Assembly: GCF_001514235.1 (NCBI RefSeq)
Contig: NZ_KQ948929.1
Coordinates: 175,566 to 239,565, forward strand
Source of the DNA: Streptomyces caeruleatus
GTDB lineage: Bacteria > Actinomycetota > Actinomycetes > Streptomycetales > Streptomycetaceae
Length of the DNA: 64,000 bases
Direction of reading: 5' to 3'
Shown one piece after another: positions 54,278 through 62,725 of this stretch. Under the pieces are notes generated by a model, which ran no database searches, had not been told where the DNA came from, and saw nothing but the letters and a program-made list of their open reading frames with translations. A program made the position numbers and the translations under genes. Numbering within the stretch: the stretch's first letter is position 1; every line of letters begins with the position of its first letter.

Positions 54278-55993
54278 TCAGTGCGACTCACGGCTCACCT
54301 CCGAACCGCTGGATCCGAGCAGGAAGTCGAGGTCGGCGCCGGTGTCGGCCTGGAGGACGTGGTCGACGTAGAGACGTTCCCAGCCGCGCCGCGGACGGGC
54401 GTAGGCGTCGACCGTGGCCGCGCTCGGGCTTCTGCGGGCGAGCTCGTCGGCGGGTACGTCGACGTCGATACGGCGGGCCTCGACGTCCAGGACGACGAAG
54501 TCCCCGGTGCGGACGAGGGCCAGCGGTCCGCCCGCCGCCGCTTCCGGCGCCACGTGCAGGACGACCGTGCCGTACGCCGTGCCGCTCATCCGGCCGTCGC
54601 AGACGCGGACCATGTCACGGACGCCCTGTTCGAGGAGCTTCTTCGGCAGGGGCATGTTGGAGACCTCGGGCATGCCCGGGTAGCCCTTGGGGCCGCAGCC
54701 GCGCAGGACGAGGACGGAGTCGGCGTCGATGTCCAGGTCCGGATCGTCGATGCGGGCGTGGAAGTCCTCGATGGAGTCGAAGACGACGGCCCGGCCGCGG
54801 TGGCGCAGCAGGTGCGGGGACGCGGCGGCCGGTTTGACGATCGCGCCGTCCGGGGCGAGGTTGCCGCGCAGGACGGCTATACCGCCCTCGGCGACCAGGG
54901 GTTCGGTGCGGGTGCGGATGACGTCCGTGTCCCAGATCGGGGCGTCGTCGAGCGCGTCGACCAGGGGTTTGCCGGTGACGGTGAGGGCGTCGGGGTCGAG
55001 CAGGTCGCGGACCTCGCGCAGGACGGCGAGCAGGCCTCCGGCACGGTGGAAGTCCTCCATGAGGAAGCGGCCGGCCGGCTGGAGGTCGACCAGGACCGGG
55101 ACCCGCGAGCCGATGCGGTCGAAGTCGTCGAGGCACAGGTCGACGCCGAGCCGGCCGGCGATGGCCAGGAGGTGGACGACGGCGTTGGTGGAGCCGCCGA
55201 CGGCGGCCAGGGCGACGATCGCGTTGTGGAAGGACGCCTTGGTGAGGAAGGAGCCGGGCCGCCGGTCGGCGCCCACCATGTCGACGGCCAGGCGGCCGGT
55301 GTGGTGCGCGGCCTCCAGCAGCCGGCTCTCGGGTGCCGGGGTCCCGGCCACACCGGGGACGACCGTGCCGAGGGCCTCGGCGACCAGGGCCATCGTGGAG
55401 GCGGTGCCCATGGTGTTGCAGTGGCCCCGGCTGCGGATCATCGCCGACTCGGAGCGGGTGAACTGCTCCTGCGAGAGGGTGCCCGCGCGGACCTCCTCCG
55501 ACAGTCGCCACACGTCGGTGCCGCAGCCGAGGGGCGTTCCGCGGAACGTCCCGGTCAGCATCGGCCCGCCGGGCACGACGACGGCGGGCAGGTCCACCGA
55601 GGCGGCGGCCATCAGCAGTGACGGGATGGTCTTGTCACAGCCGCCCAGCAGGACGACGCCGTCGATGGGGTTGGCCCGCAGCATCTCCTCCGTGGCCATC
55701 GCGGCCATGTTGCGCCAGAGCATGGCGGTGGGCCGTACGTTCGTCTCGCCGAGCGAGACCACGGGCAGGTCCAGCGGGATGCCGCCCGCCTCGTACACGC
55801 CGTCGCGGACCGAGGAGGCGACCTCGTCGAGATGGGCGTTGCAAGGAGTCAGGTCCGAGGCCGTGTTGGCGATGGCGATCTGCGGCCGGCCGGTGAAGGC
55901 GTCGGCGGGTACGCCTCTGCGCATCCACGCGCGGTGGATGTAGGCATTGCGGTCCTGACCCTCGTACCAGTGTGCGCTGCGCAGCCTCACCAT
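54278..55993 (-). CDS. IlvD/Edd-family sugar-acid dehydratase
   Basis: A 571-residue iron-sulphur dehydratase. The three cluster Cys positions are visible in LTPCNAHLD, LLGGCDKTIP and GHCNTMGTAS, and the C-terminal part has LRGCGPKGYPGMPEV and DGRMSGTAYG, the metal/substrate region. The length and the neighbours (IclR regulator, zinc alcohol dehydrogenase) fit a sugar-acid dehydratase such as an arabonate, xylonate or galactonate dehydratase better than the valine/isoleucine enzyme. It would make a 2-keto-3-deoxy sugar acid. Divergent from the IclR gene with only 47 bases between the starts, so both promoters overlap. Confidence 0.87.
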   Translation of the reverse strand: MVRLRSAHWYEGQDRNAYIHRAWMRRGVPADAFTGRPQIAIANTASDLTPCNAHLDEVASSVRDGVYEAGGIPLDLPVVSLGETNVRPTAMLWRNMAAMATEEMLRANPIDGVVLLGGCDKTIPSLLMAAASVDLPAVVVPGGPMLTGTFRGTPLGCGTDVWRLSEEVRAGTLSQEQFTRSESAMIRSRGHCNTMGTASTMALVAEALGTVVPGVAGTPAPESRLLEAAHHTGRLAVDMVGADRRPGSFLTKASFHNAIVALAAVGGSTNAVVHLLAIAGRLGVDLCLDDFDRIGSRVPVLVDLQPAGRFLMEDFHRAGGLLAVLREVRDLLDPDALTVTGKPLVDALDDAPIWDTDVIRTRTEPLVAEGGIAVLRGNLAPDGAIVKPAAASPHLLRHRGRAVVFDSIEDFHARIDDPDLDIDADSVLVLRGCGPKGYPGMPEVSNMPLPKKLLEQGVRDMVRVCDGRMSGTAYGTVVLHVAPEAAAGGPLALVRTGDFVVLDVEARRIDVDVPADELARRSPSAATVDAYARPRRGWERLYVDHVLQADTGADLDFLLGSSGSEVSRESH

Positions 55994-56040
55994 GGGACCT
56001 CTTCCAGCAGTCGGTACGGAGGTCTACAGTCTGGAACGCC

Positions 56041-56757
56041 ATGGAGCATACGCAGCCGCACGGCGGATCGACAGACCCCGGCGACGGCCCGCCAACTGCC
56101 GTCGACGGCAACCGTCTTGTGGGCTCGGACCGGGTGATCGCCGTCCTGAAGGAGCTCGCCCGGTATCCCGGCGGTGTGGGGCTGGAGGAGCTGACGCGGG
56201 TCGTCGCCAGCCCCAAGCCGACCGTTCACCGGGCGCTCGGTGCGCTGCGGCGGCCCGTACTGGACGCGCTGGCGCGACGGTTCGGCGAGACCGCGCACTG
56301 CGCGGTGCTCGACGGCCGCGAGGTCGTCTACCGCGCCAAGGTGGACCCGCCCACCGGCGCCGTCCGGCTGACGTCGGCGATCGGCGGGCGCAACCCCGCG
56401 CACACCACCGCCGTCGGAAAACTGCTGCTCGCCCGGCGGCTTTGCACCGTGGAGCAAGTCGAGGCGTGGATCGGCGGCTCCCCGCTGGAGCGTCGTACAG
56501 CACGCTCCCTGTGCACGGCCGCCGCGCTGCACCGCGAACTGACGGCCACGCGCGAGAGGGGCTACGGCATCGACGACCAGGAGAACGAGACCGGCGTCAA
56601 CTGCCTCGCGCTCGCCGTCTATCCCACCTCGCCCACGGTCCCGGCGGGGGCCGTGAGCGTCAGCGCCCTGGCCTACCGGACCCCGCTGGACGCCCTCGTC
56701 GACGCCCGTGACGAGATACGCGCCGTACTCGGCCCGCTCGGCGAACCCGGCTCCTGA
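56041..56757 (+). CDS. IclR-family regulator with internal deletion
   Basis: A 238-residue IclR-type regulator. Helix-turn-helix residues (about 36-72, GLEELTRVVASPKPTVHRAL) are followed directly by PVLDALARRFGETAHCAVLD of the ligand domain. In normal members about 40 residues, the wing and the linker helix, lie between these; here they are absent without a frame change. The ligand domain (TAVGKLLLA, GYGIDDQENETGVNCLAL) is intact. DNA binding or dimer geometry should be damaged. It is divergent from the dehydratase gene and 53 bases ahead of the alcohol dehydrogenase gene, so it is probably their local regulator. Confidence 0.8.
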   Translation: MEHTQPHGGSTDPGDGPPTAVDGNRLVGSDRVIAVLKELARYPGGVGLEELTRVVASPKPTVHRALGALRRPVLDALARRFGETAHCAVLDGREVVYRAKVDPPTGAVRLTSAIGGRNPAHTTAVGKLLLARRLCTVEQVEAWIGGSPLERRTARSLCTAAALHRELTATRERGYGIDDQENETGVNCLALAVYPTSPTVPAGAVSVSALAYRTPLDALVDARDEIRAVLGPLGEPGS

Positions 56758-56810
56758 CCTTGGAGAGCGACCGTCGTGTCCTTCATACGCCGCACCGCGG
56801 AGGTCGTCTC

Positions 56811-57824
56811 ATGCGCGCGTTCGTCCTGACCGCCCCCGGCGCATACGAGGTCCAGGAGCTTCCGGCGCCGGTGGCCGGGCCCGGTGAGGTCGTCGTCGAC
56901 GTCGAGCGGGTCGGCGTGTGCGGCACCGACATGGAGTTCTTCACCGGTGCCATGGCCTATCTGCATCAGGGACACTCCCGCTATCCGATGCGGCCGGGGC
57001 ACGAGTGGGCCGGGCGGGTGGCGGCGGTCGGCGCCGGTGTCGACGCCGGCTGGACCGGACGCCGTGTCATGGGTGACACGATGCTCGGCTGCGGCAGCTG
57101 CCGACGCTGTGTCCGGGGCCGTCAGCACGTGTGCGAGCAGCGCCAGGAGGTCGGGATCCGGGGGGCGCGGGCCGGGGCGCTCGCGGAGCAACTCGCGGTA
57201 CCGGCAAGGTCGTTGCATGCCCTGCCCGACTCGGTCGACGCCGTACTCGGCGCGCTCGTGGAGCCGGGCGGCAACGCCCTGCGCGCGGCCCGGGCGGCCG
57301 CCGCCGGGGCCGGGGACCGTGCTCTCGTCCTGGGGCCCGGGACCATCGGCCTCCTGGTCGCGATGTTCCTGCGGGCCACGGGCGCGGAGGTCCATCTCCT
57401 GGACCGTGCCGATGCCTCCCCCATGTTCGCCCGGGAACTGGGATTCGAGCACGTGTGGGACGAGCACTCCCTTCCGGATCTGCCCTTCGACGCGGTCGTC
57501 GACGCCTCCAACGCGGCCCATCTGCCGCGGAAAGCCCTGGAGTTGGTCGAGCCGTCCGGCCGTCTCGTCTACATCGGGCTGGCCGGCGAGCCGAGCCGGA
57601 TCGACACCCGTACGCTCGCGCTGAAGGACGTGACGGCGGTGGGCATCCTCTCCGCCTCCCCCGGCCTGGACGCCACCATCCAGGCCTACGCTTGCGGAAC
57701 GGTCGATCCCCGCCCCCTCGTCGCGGCCACCGTCGGCCTCGACGAGGCCGGCCCCGTCCTCGCGGGCGCGCGACCGGAGGGCGCCGGTCCCGGCCCCAAG
57801 GTCCATGTTGACCCCCGGCTCTGA
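56811..57824 (+). CDS. Zinc-dependent alcohol/polyol dehydrogenase
   Basis: A 337-residue medium-chain dehydrogenase. Catalytic zinc residues: GVCGTDMEFF and GHEWAGRV; structural zinc: four Cys in GCGSCRRCVRGRQHVC; NAD site LVLGPGTIGLLVAMFL. The sequence resembles sorbitol/threonine dehydrogenase-like enzymes acting on sugar alcohols or aldonates. GGAGG lies eight bases before the ATG. With the IlvD-type dehydratase and the IclR gene it forms a sugar-acid utilisation locus. Confidence 0.85.
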   Translation: MRAFVLTAPGAYEVQELPAPVAGPGEVVVDVERVGVCGTDMEFFTGAMAYLHQGHSRYPMRPGHEWAGRVAAVGAGVDAGWTGRRVMGDTMLGCGSCRRCVRGRQHVCEQRQEVGIRGARAGALAEQLAVPARSLHALPDSVDAVLGALVEPGGNALRAARAAAAGAGDRALVLGPGTIGLLVAMFLRATGAEVHLLDRADASPMFARELGFEHVWDEHSLPDLPFDAVVDASNAAHLPRKALELVEPSGRLVYIGLAGEPSRIDTRTLALKDVTAVGILSASPGLDATIQAYACGTVDPRPLVAATVGLDEAGPVLAGARPEGAGPGPKVHVDPRL

Positions 57825-57850
57825 TGTCCACGTCCCGCCGACAGGCGTCC

Positions 57851-57896
57851 GGCACCGGCACCGGCACCGGCACCGGCACCGGCACCGGCACCGGCA
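57851..57896. repeat. Hexanucleotide repeat (ggcacc), about 7.5 copies
   Basis: ggcacc repeated without interruption 27 bases after the dehydrogenase stop, near the end of the convergent ABC permease gene. It would be prone to length change. Confidence 0.9.
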
Positions 57897-57903
57897 GTGA
57901 ACG

Positions 57904-58701
57904 TCACCGGACGAACTCAGCCGCCGTCCACGGCTCCCCCGGTCCGACCCGGGTGCGGACGCGATGGCGGAAGACGAGCAGGCTGGCGAGGGTCGCGCCC
58001 GCGAACCAGGTCAGCTGGACACCCAGGTCCTGCAGCGGAACCGCGGTGGAGAATCCCGCGGCGGTGCCGGTCTGCATGGCTCCGTACGAGGGCAGCCAAC
58101 GGACCAGCGGGCTGTCGGCTTCGGAACTCATGACGGGATTCTGCAGCGCGAGATCGATGATGCTGGTCATCACGATGGCGAACATGCCCTCGACTTCTCG
58201 CGTCAGCACGGAGCCGAACCCCACGCCGAGGGCGCCGTAGGTCAGGGCGGCGCAGAACAACGCGGCGAACAGCACCAGGGGTTGCCTGGGTGACAGCGTG
58301 AGGAACGTGACCGCGGTGGCGTACGCCGAGACCGCCGCGGCTGCCAGGGCGAGAGCGGCCACTTTGGCGAGGACGAGGTGCGGCCAGGGGTAGCCGGCCA
58401 ACGCCAGGCGCCGGTCGAAACAACTCCGCTCGAAGGTCGCCGCGAACATCATGAACCCCGCGATCAGGGTGACGGCGTTGAGTGCCCCGCTGATCGCGGT
58501 CAGCTCGTTCCCCGCAGGCGTCAACCACTGACCGGTGGCCCGCAGACGCACCGGCGACGGCGTCTCAGGCATCGCCAGATACGTCAGGGACGTCCACAGG
58601 GGCAGGAAGACGGCGACGAGCGCCAGGGCGAACCGGTTGCGGGCGTGTTCGATCAGCGCGTATCGAGTCGCGGTGACGAGCAGGGCCAGATGACCCGTCA
58701 C
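57904..58701 (-). CDS. ABC transporter permease
   Basis: A 265-residue membrane protein with about six spans (LALLVTATRYALIEHARNRF at the start, then blocks near residues 70-95, 110-135, 140-170 and the C-terminus). It is of the ABC-2 exporter type. GTG at 58701 overlaps the ATPase stop (GTGA), so the two subunits are translated together. No substrate-binding protein is near, which fits an exporter. The substrate is unknown; the divergent isoprenoid-type operon is a candidate source (inference). Confidence 0.8.
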   Translation of the reverse strand: MTGHLALLVTATRYALIEHARNRFALALVAVFLPLWTSLTYLAMPETPSPVRLRATGQWLTPAGNELTAISGALNAVTLIAGFMMFAATFERSCFDRRLALAGYPWPHLVLAKVAALALAAAAVSAYATAVTFLTLSPRQPLVLFAALFCAALTYGALGVGFGSVLTREVEGMFAIVMTSIIDLALQNPVMSSEADSPLVRWLPSYGAMQTGTAAGFSTAVPLQDLGVQLTWFAGATLASLLVFRHRVRTRVGPGEPWTAAEFVR

Positions 58702-59306
58702 TGGGCGTCCACCGCCCCCGGCCGGAGCAGCCCGCCGCTCAGCGTCCACAACTCGTCCAGGCGCTCGGTGTCATAGGCCAGATGGGAGACGACGAGGATC
58801 GAACGGCCGGCATCCCGCAACCGCGCGGCGAGCTCCCAGAATCTGCGGTAGGTGTCCCAGTCGAAGCCCTGATAGGGCTCGTCCAGCAGCAGCACCTGCG
58901 GGTCATGCATGAGGGCCAGGGTGAGATTGAGTTTCTGCCGGGTTCCTCCGCTGAGTTCGCCAGCCCTTTCGTCCACATGGGATGCCAACCCCAGGGCGCT
59001 CATGATCCCTTCGGCATGGCGGACATGCGTGAGACGAAAAGCCGCCCTGAAGAAATGGAGGTGCTGTCGGACGGTCAGCGCGTCGTTGAGAACCGCGCGC
59101 TGAGGGCAGTAGCCGAAACGGCCCCTGTGGTGGACGGTGCCGTGACCCGGCCGGAGTTCACCGGCGAGAATCTTCATCAACGTGGTCTTTCCCGCGCCGT
59201 TCTCCCCGACGATTCCGGCGACGACCCCAGGCCGCAAGTGGAGGTCGACGCCGCGTAGGACGGTACGCCGACGGTAGGAGTGACGTACATCCCTGACCTC
59301 CACCAA
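58698..59306 (-). CDS. ABC transporter ATP-binding protein
   Basis: A 202-residue ABC ATPase: Walker A GENGAGKTTLM, Q-loop YCPQRAVL, signature LSGGTRQKL, Walker B VLLLDEPYQGFD and the switch His in VVSHLAYD. It is short, typical of ABC-2 export ATPases. It is the first gene of the pair and is divergent from the polyprenyl synthase operon, whose start is about 200 bases away. Drives export by the downstream permease. Confidence 0.9.
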   Translation of the reverse strand: MVEVRDVRHSYRRRTVLRGVDLHLRPGVVAGIVGENGAGKTTLMKILAGELRPGHGTVHHRGRFGYCPQRAVLNDALTVRQHLHFFRAAFRLTHVRHAEGIMSALGLASHVDERAGELSGGTRQKLNLTLALMHDPQVLLLDEPYQGFDWDTYRRFWELAARLRDAGRSILVVSHLAYDTERLDELWTLSGGLLRPGAVDAQ

Positions 59307-59508
59307 ACGCCTCCAGCTTGCTCAGCTCTCCCGTTCGTTTCTCCTCGCATTCACGCATGTCGTCAATGCGGCGCTCGGTGAACCCGCCGGCCGCCTCTGC
59401 CCGGAATTCCGCACCGGCGCACGCCTGACGATTATCCGATTCATGGTCCGTCCAGTTTTGTGCCACTGCCCGGTGAGCATGTCATTTCGCGATGCCTCAG
59501 GAGGTCAC

Positions 59509-60579
59509 ATGGTCGCGCCGGCAACGGCTTCGCAGCAGCTCGACATGACCGCAATCCGACTCACCGTGGAAGACGCCCTCTTCGCATTCCTCCAGCAGAA
59601 GGAATCCGGTCCGGACGGCCCCTTGCTGGGAAAGATGTTCGACGTGCTACGGGAATTCCTCGGGGGCGGCGGCAAGCGGGTACGGCCGCTCTACTGCTGT
59701 CTCGGCTGGAGTTCGGTGGCGAACGCTCCGATCGACTCCACGGTGCTTCGGGCAGCCGCGGGTCTTGAGCTGTTCCACACGTTCGCCCTCGTGCACGACG
59801 ACTTGATCGACGGGTCGGAACGCCGGCACGACCGCCCGACCGCTCACCGCGTCTTCGCGGCGCACGGGCCGCAGGAGCGGGCCGCGTGGTTCGGGGAGAG
59901 CGCGGCCGTTCTGCTGGGTGACCTGTGCGAGGTCTGGGCGGCCGAACTGCTGGGCGGTCTGGGGGGCGGGGCGGAACAGGCGGTGGTCCGGGGCATTCTG
60001 GATCGCATGCGCGGCGAGCTGGTCCTGGGCCAGTACCTCGATCTGCTCGCCTCGGGTGACGACTGCGGCAGTGTGGACAGCGCGCTGCGGGTGATCCACT
60101 ACAAGACCACGAAGTACACCGTGGAGCGCCCGATGCAGATCGGTGCCGCGCTGGCGGGCGCCGGCCCGGCTCATCTCGACGCCTGTGCCGCCTACGCCAG
60201 GCCGCTGGGCGAGGCCTTCCAGATGTACGACGACCTGGAGGACGTGGTCGTGGGCGGCAGCGGAGCGGGCACGGACGGGGGTGATCTGCGGGAGGGCAAG
60301 CACACGGTGGTCCTGGCGCTGGCCATGCGGCATGCCCGGCCGGAGGCGGCGGAACGCCTGCGCAAGCTGGTCGGTGACTCCTCCCTGAGCGAGCAGGACC
60401 TGGCGGAGGCACGTGCGTTGATCGCCGCGACGGGAGCGCCGGACATGGTCAAACGGATGGTCCTGGAACGCCGTCAACAGGCCCTGACCATTCTGGAAGG
60501 CGCTCCCTTCCACCCTGTCGCCAAGGAGGCCCTCAGACGGCTCACGGACCTCGCCGTGCCCGGGGTCCGGCAGTGGTGA
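59509..60579 (+). CDS. Polyprenyl (probably geranylgeranyl) diphosphate synthase
   Basis: A 356-residue trans-prenyltransferase that joins isopentenyl diphosphate to allylic diphosphates. First Asp-rich motif HDDLIDGS (Asp97, Asp98, Asp101), second YDDLEDV (Asp241, Asp242, Asp245), GGGGKRVRPL for diphosphate binding. The first motif is DDxxD without the two-residue insert of bacterial farnesyl synthases, and Phe92 sits five residues before it, a pattern of geranylgeranyl-type enzymes. AGGAGG is close before ATG 59509. It starts a tightly coupled operon; GTGA joins it to the Nudix gene. Confidence 0.87.
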   Translation: MVAPATASQQLDMTAIRLTVEDALFAFLQQKESGPDGPLLGKMFDVLREFLGGGGKRVRPLYCCLGWSSVANAPIDSTVLRAAAGLELFHTFALVHDDLIDGSERRHDRPTAHRVFAAHGPQERAAWFGESAAVLLGDLCEVWAAELLGGLGGGAEQAVVRGILDRMRGELVLGQYLDLLASGDDCGSVDSALRVIHYKTTKYTVERPMQIGAALAGAGPAHLDACAAYARPLGEAFQMYDDLEDVVVGGSGAGTDGGDLREGKHTVVLALAMRHARPEAAERLRKLVGDSSLSEQDLAEARALIAATGAPDMVKRMVLERRQQALTILEGAPFHPVAKEALRRLTDLAVPGVRQW

Positions 60580-61103
60580 GGCCCCTGGTGGCCGAGGCGG
60601 GCGAGCAGGTGGAGCTGGAGCAGGTGGAGCAGGTCGACACCGACGATCGTGTGCTGCGGATCGTGCGGCGTGACGACGCGGTGCGCGAGGGCTGGCTGCA
60701 CCGCGTGGCCGGTGTGGTGTGCCGGGACGCCCAGGGCCGGGTTCTGGTCAACCGGCGGTCGGCGGACGTCCCTTGGTTCGCGGGCAAGTACGCGCCACTG
60801 ATCGCCGGAGCGGTGCGGCCCGGGGAGAGCTACGCGCATGCCGCGAGCCGTGAGCTGCGTGAAGAACTCGGTGTCCGGGCCTCGGTGCGGCACTTGTTCA
60901 AGTTCATCTGCTCAGGCGCCGTCGGCCCGTACTGGTTCGGGATTCATGAGGCGGTGCTGACCGACGCCGTGGTGCCGGACTCGCGGGAGATCGCGTGGAG
61001 CGGCTGGCTGACGCTCGCCGAGTTCCGGAGCGCGGCGACCCACTGGCCGCTCGTGCCGGATGCCGGGGACGCGTTCGAGCGCTACCTCACGAGGGGTGAA
61101 TGA
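60573..61103 (+). CDS. Nudix hydrolase
   Basis: A 176-residue Nudix protein with a complete box: Gly79, Glu85, Arg93-Glu94, Glu97-Glu98, Gly100 (GAVRPGESYAHAASRELREE). It cleaves a nucleoside diphosphate-X or another diphosphate. The general shape is of the YfcD/IDI-like branch, but the Cys and Glu regions of true isopentenyl-diphosphate isomerase (CCGHP, EHE) are absent. GTG 60573 or 60576; the latter overlaps the synthase stop as GTGA. Its place right after a prenyl synthase suggests hydrolysis of a prenyl diphosphate or isomerase-like support of the pathway; this is inference. Confidence 0.82.
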   Translation: MVRPLVAEAGEQVELEQVEQVDTDDRVLRIVRRDDAVREGWLHRVAGVVCRDAQGRVLVNRRSADVPWFAGKYAPLIAGAVRPGESYAHAASRELREELGVRASVRHLFKFICSGAVGPYWFGIHEAVLTDAVVPDSREIAWSGWLTLAEFRSAATHWPLVPDAGDAFERYLTRGE

Positions 61104-61510
61104 TGCCTTACTTCGACGACGCGTCCGAGGTCTACCAGTACCTGGGCGGGGTCTTCCGGGCGGCGGACTCCCACCCGGAGGTGGGGCCCCGGCTTCGGGC
61201 CTCCCGGCTCACCTTCCGTATCGACTACTTTTCTCCGGCGGCCATCCTGACGGTCCGGATGCTGCCGGAGGGGATCGAGGTCGTCGAAGGGGCGACGGAC
61301 GTACGGCCGGACGTGCGGTTGGCCATGTCCGCCGACAACGGTGACCGCTTCTGGCGCGGCGAGTACAACGCCGCGGTCGGCCTCGCCACGGGCGAGGTCC
61401 GTGCCCGGGGGCCAGTGAGCAAGCTTCTCGGTCTGTTGCCCCTGGCCAAGCCGGTCTTCCCGCTCTACCGGGAGATGATCGCCGCCAAGGACCGGAAGGC
61501 CGGGCGGTGA
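61100..61510 (+). CDS. SCP2-like sterol/lipid carrier protein
   Basis: A 136-residue SCP2-type lipid-binding protein: FDDASEVYQYLGGVFRAADS, VRPDVRLAMSADNGDRFWRGEYN (parts DVRLAMSADNGDRFWRG) and LATGEVRARGPVSKLLGLLP. Such domains bind long-chain acyl or isoprenoid lipids. ATG 61100 overlaps the Nudix stop (ATGA); ATG 61103 is also possible, with GAGGGG upstream. Within a prenyl operon it may hold a water-insoluble intermediate. Its stop overlaps the next gene as GTGA. Confidence 0.8.
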   Translation: MMPYFDDASEVYQYLGGVFRAADSHPEVGPRLRASRLTFRIDYFSPAAILTVRMLPEGIEVVEGATDVRPDVRLAMSADNGDRFWRGEYNAAVGLATGEVRARGPVSKLLGLLPLAKPVFPLYREMIAAKDRKAGR

Positions 61511-62646
61511 AGCAGACCCTGAGTGCGCGTCGGACCGCGACGGCGTCGGTCGCCCTGCAGCACGCACCCGGCGGTCCCTTCTGTCTGGAAACCGTGGAGC
61601 TCGGCCCGTTGGCCGCCGACGAGATCCTCGTACGGACGGCCGGGGTGGGCGTGTGCCACACGGACTGGACGGCGGCGGCCGGCACGGTACCGCTGCCGAC
61701 GCCCTTCGTCCTCGGGCACGAAGGCGCCGGGACCGTGACGGCGGTGGGTGCGCAGGTGAGCACTCTGGCCGTCGGCGACCAGGTCGTGTTGAGCTTCGAC
61801 GCGTGCCGGTCCTGCCCGCAGTGCACGGCGGGCCATCCCGCCTACTGCGTCCTGTCCGCCGCCCTGAACTACACCGGCACCCGACCGGACGGCACGACGA
61901 CGATAAGTCTCAAGGGACGTCCCGTGCACGGCAGTTGGTTCGGCCAGTCCTCCTTCGCCACGCACGCCGTCGCCAGCGTCCGCAACGCCGTCAAGGTCCC
62001 GCCCGGCCCGGACGGCCTGCCTCTCGACATCCTCGGTCCGCTCGGCTGCGGCCTGCTGACCGGCGCCGGAACCGTCTTCCGCGTACTGCGCCCGAGCCCG
62101 GGACAGAGCATCGTTGTCTTCGGGCTCGGCACGGTCGGGCTGAGCGCCGTCATGGCCGCCGCCGTGGCCGGCTGCGATCCCCTCGTCGGCGTCGACCCCA
62201 ACCCTGTTCGCCGCCACCTGGCGGAGGCTCTGGGGTGCACGCACACCCTCGACCCCGCGGCGTCAGAGGACATCGGGTGGTCCCTCGCGGAGATCACCGG
62301 CCTGGGAGCGGACTTCACGGTCGACACGGTCGGCTCCGGGACGGTCGTCCGCCAGGCGCTCGAAGCCCTGCGCACTCCCGGTTCCTGCGCGACGCTCGGC
62401 CTCCAGTCCCTGGAGAACGACATCACCATCGATCAGGGCCACCTCCTGATGGGCCGCACCCTGACCGGCGTGATCGAGGGAGACGCGGAGCCGCGCGTAC
62501 TCATCCCTCACCTCATCGAGCTGTGGCACCAGGGGCGCTTCCCGTTCGACCGGCTCGTCGAGCGTTTCCCGTTCCAACGCGTCGAGGACGCCGTGGACGC
62601 GGCCCGCAGCGGGAAGGTCGTCAAGCCCGTGCTCGTCTTCGACTGA
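61507..62646 (+). CDS. Zinc-dependent (aryl/prenyl-type) alcohol dehydrogenase
   Basis: A 379-residue medium-chain dehydrogenase of the benzyl-alcohol/geraniol dehydrogenase branch. Catalytic zinc: GVCHTDW and GHEGAG; structural zinc: Cys residues in DACRSCPQCTAGHPAYC; NAD site VFGLGTVGLSAV followed by GVDPNP with the Asp for NAD. It would oxidise an allylic or aromatic primary alcohol to the aldehyde. GTG 61507 overlaps the SCP2 stop. An aldehyde dehydrogenase follows 79 bases on, so the two should act in series. Confidence 0.87.
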   Translation: MKQTLSARRTATASVALQHAPGGPFCLETVELGPLAADEILVRTAGVGVCHTDWTAAAGTVPLPTPFVLGHEGAGTVTAVGAQVSTLAVGDQVVLSFDACRSCPQCTAGHPAYCVLSAALNYTGTRPDGTTTISLKGRPVHGSWFGQSSFATHAVASVRNAVKVPPGPDGLPLDILGPLGCGLLTGAGTVFRVLRPSPGQSIVVFGLGTVGLSAVMAAAVAGCDPLVGVDPNPVRRHLAEALGCTHTLDPAASEDIGWSLAEITGLGADFTVDTVGSGTVVRQALEALRTPGSCATLGLQSLENDITIDQGHLLMGRTLTGVIEGDAEPRVLIPHLIELWHQGRFPFDRLVERFPFQRVEDAVDAARSGKVVKPVLVFD

Positions 62647-62725
62647 CCGGACGGGACGGCGTCCGCTCCCCCCTCATCCCGCACCACGACCGTGTCCGCG
62701 ACCGAACGGGCAGGAGGCCCCGCCA

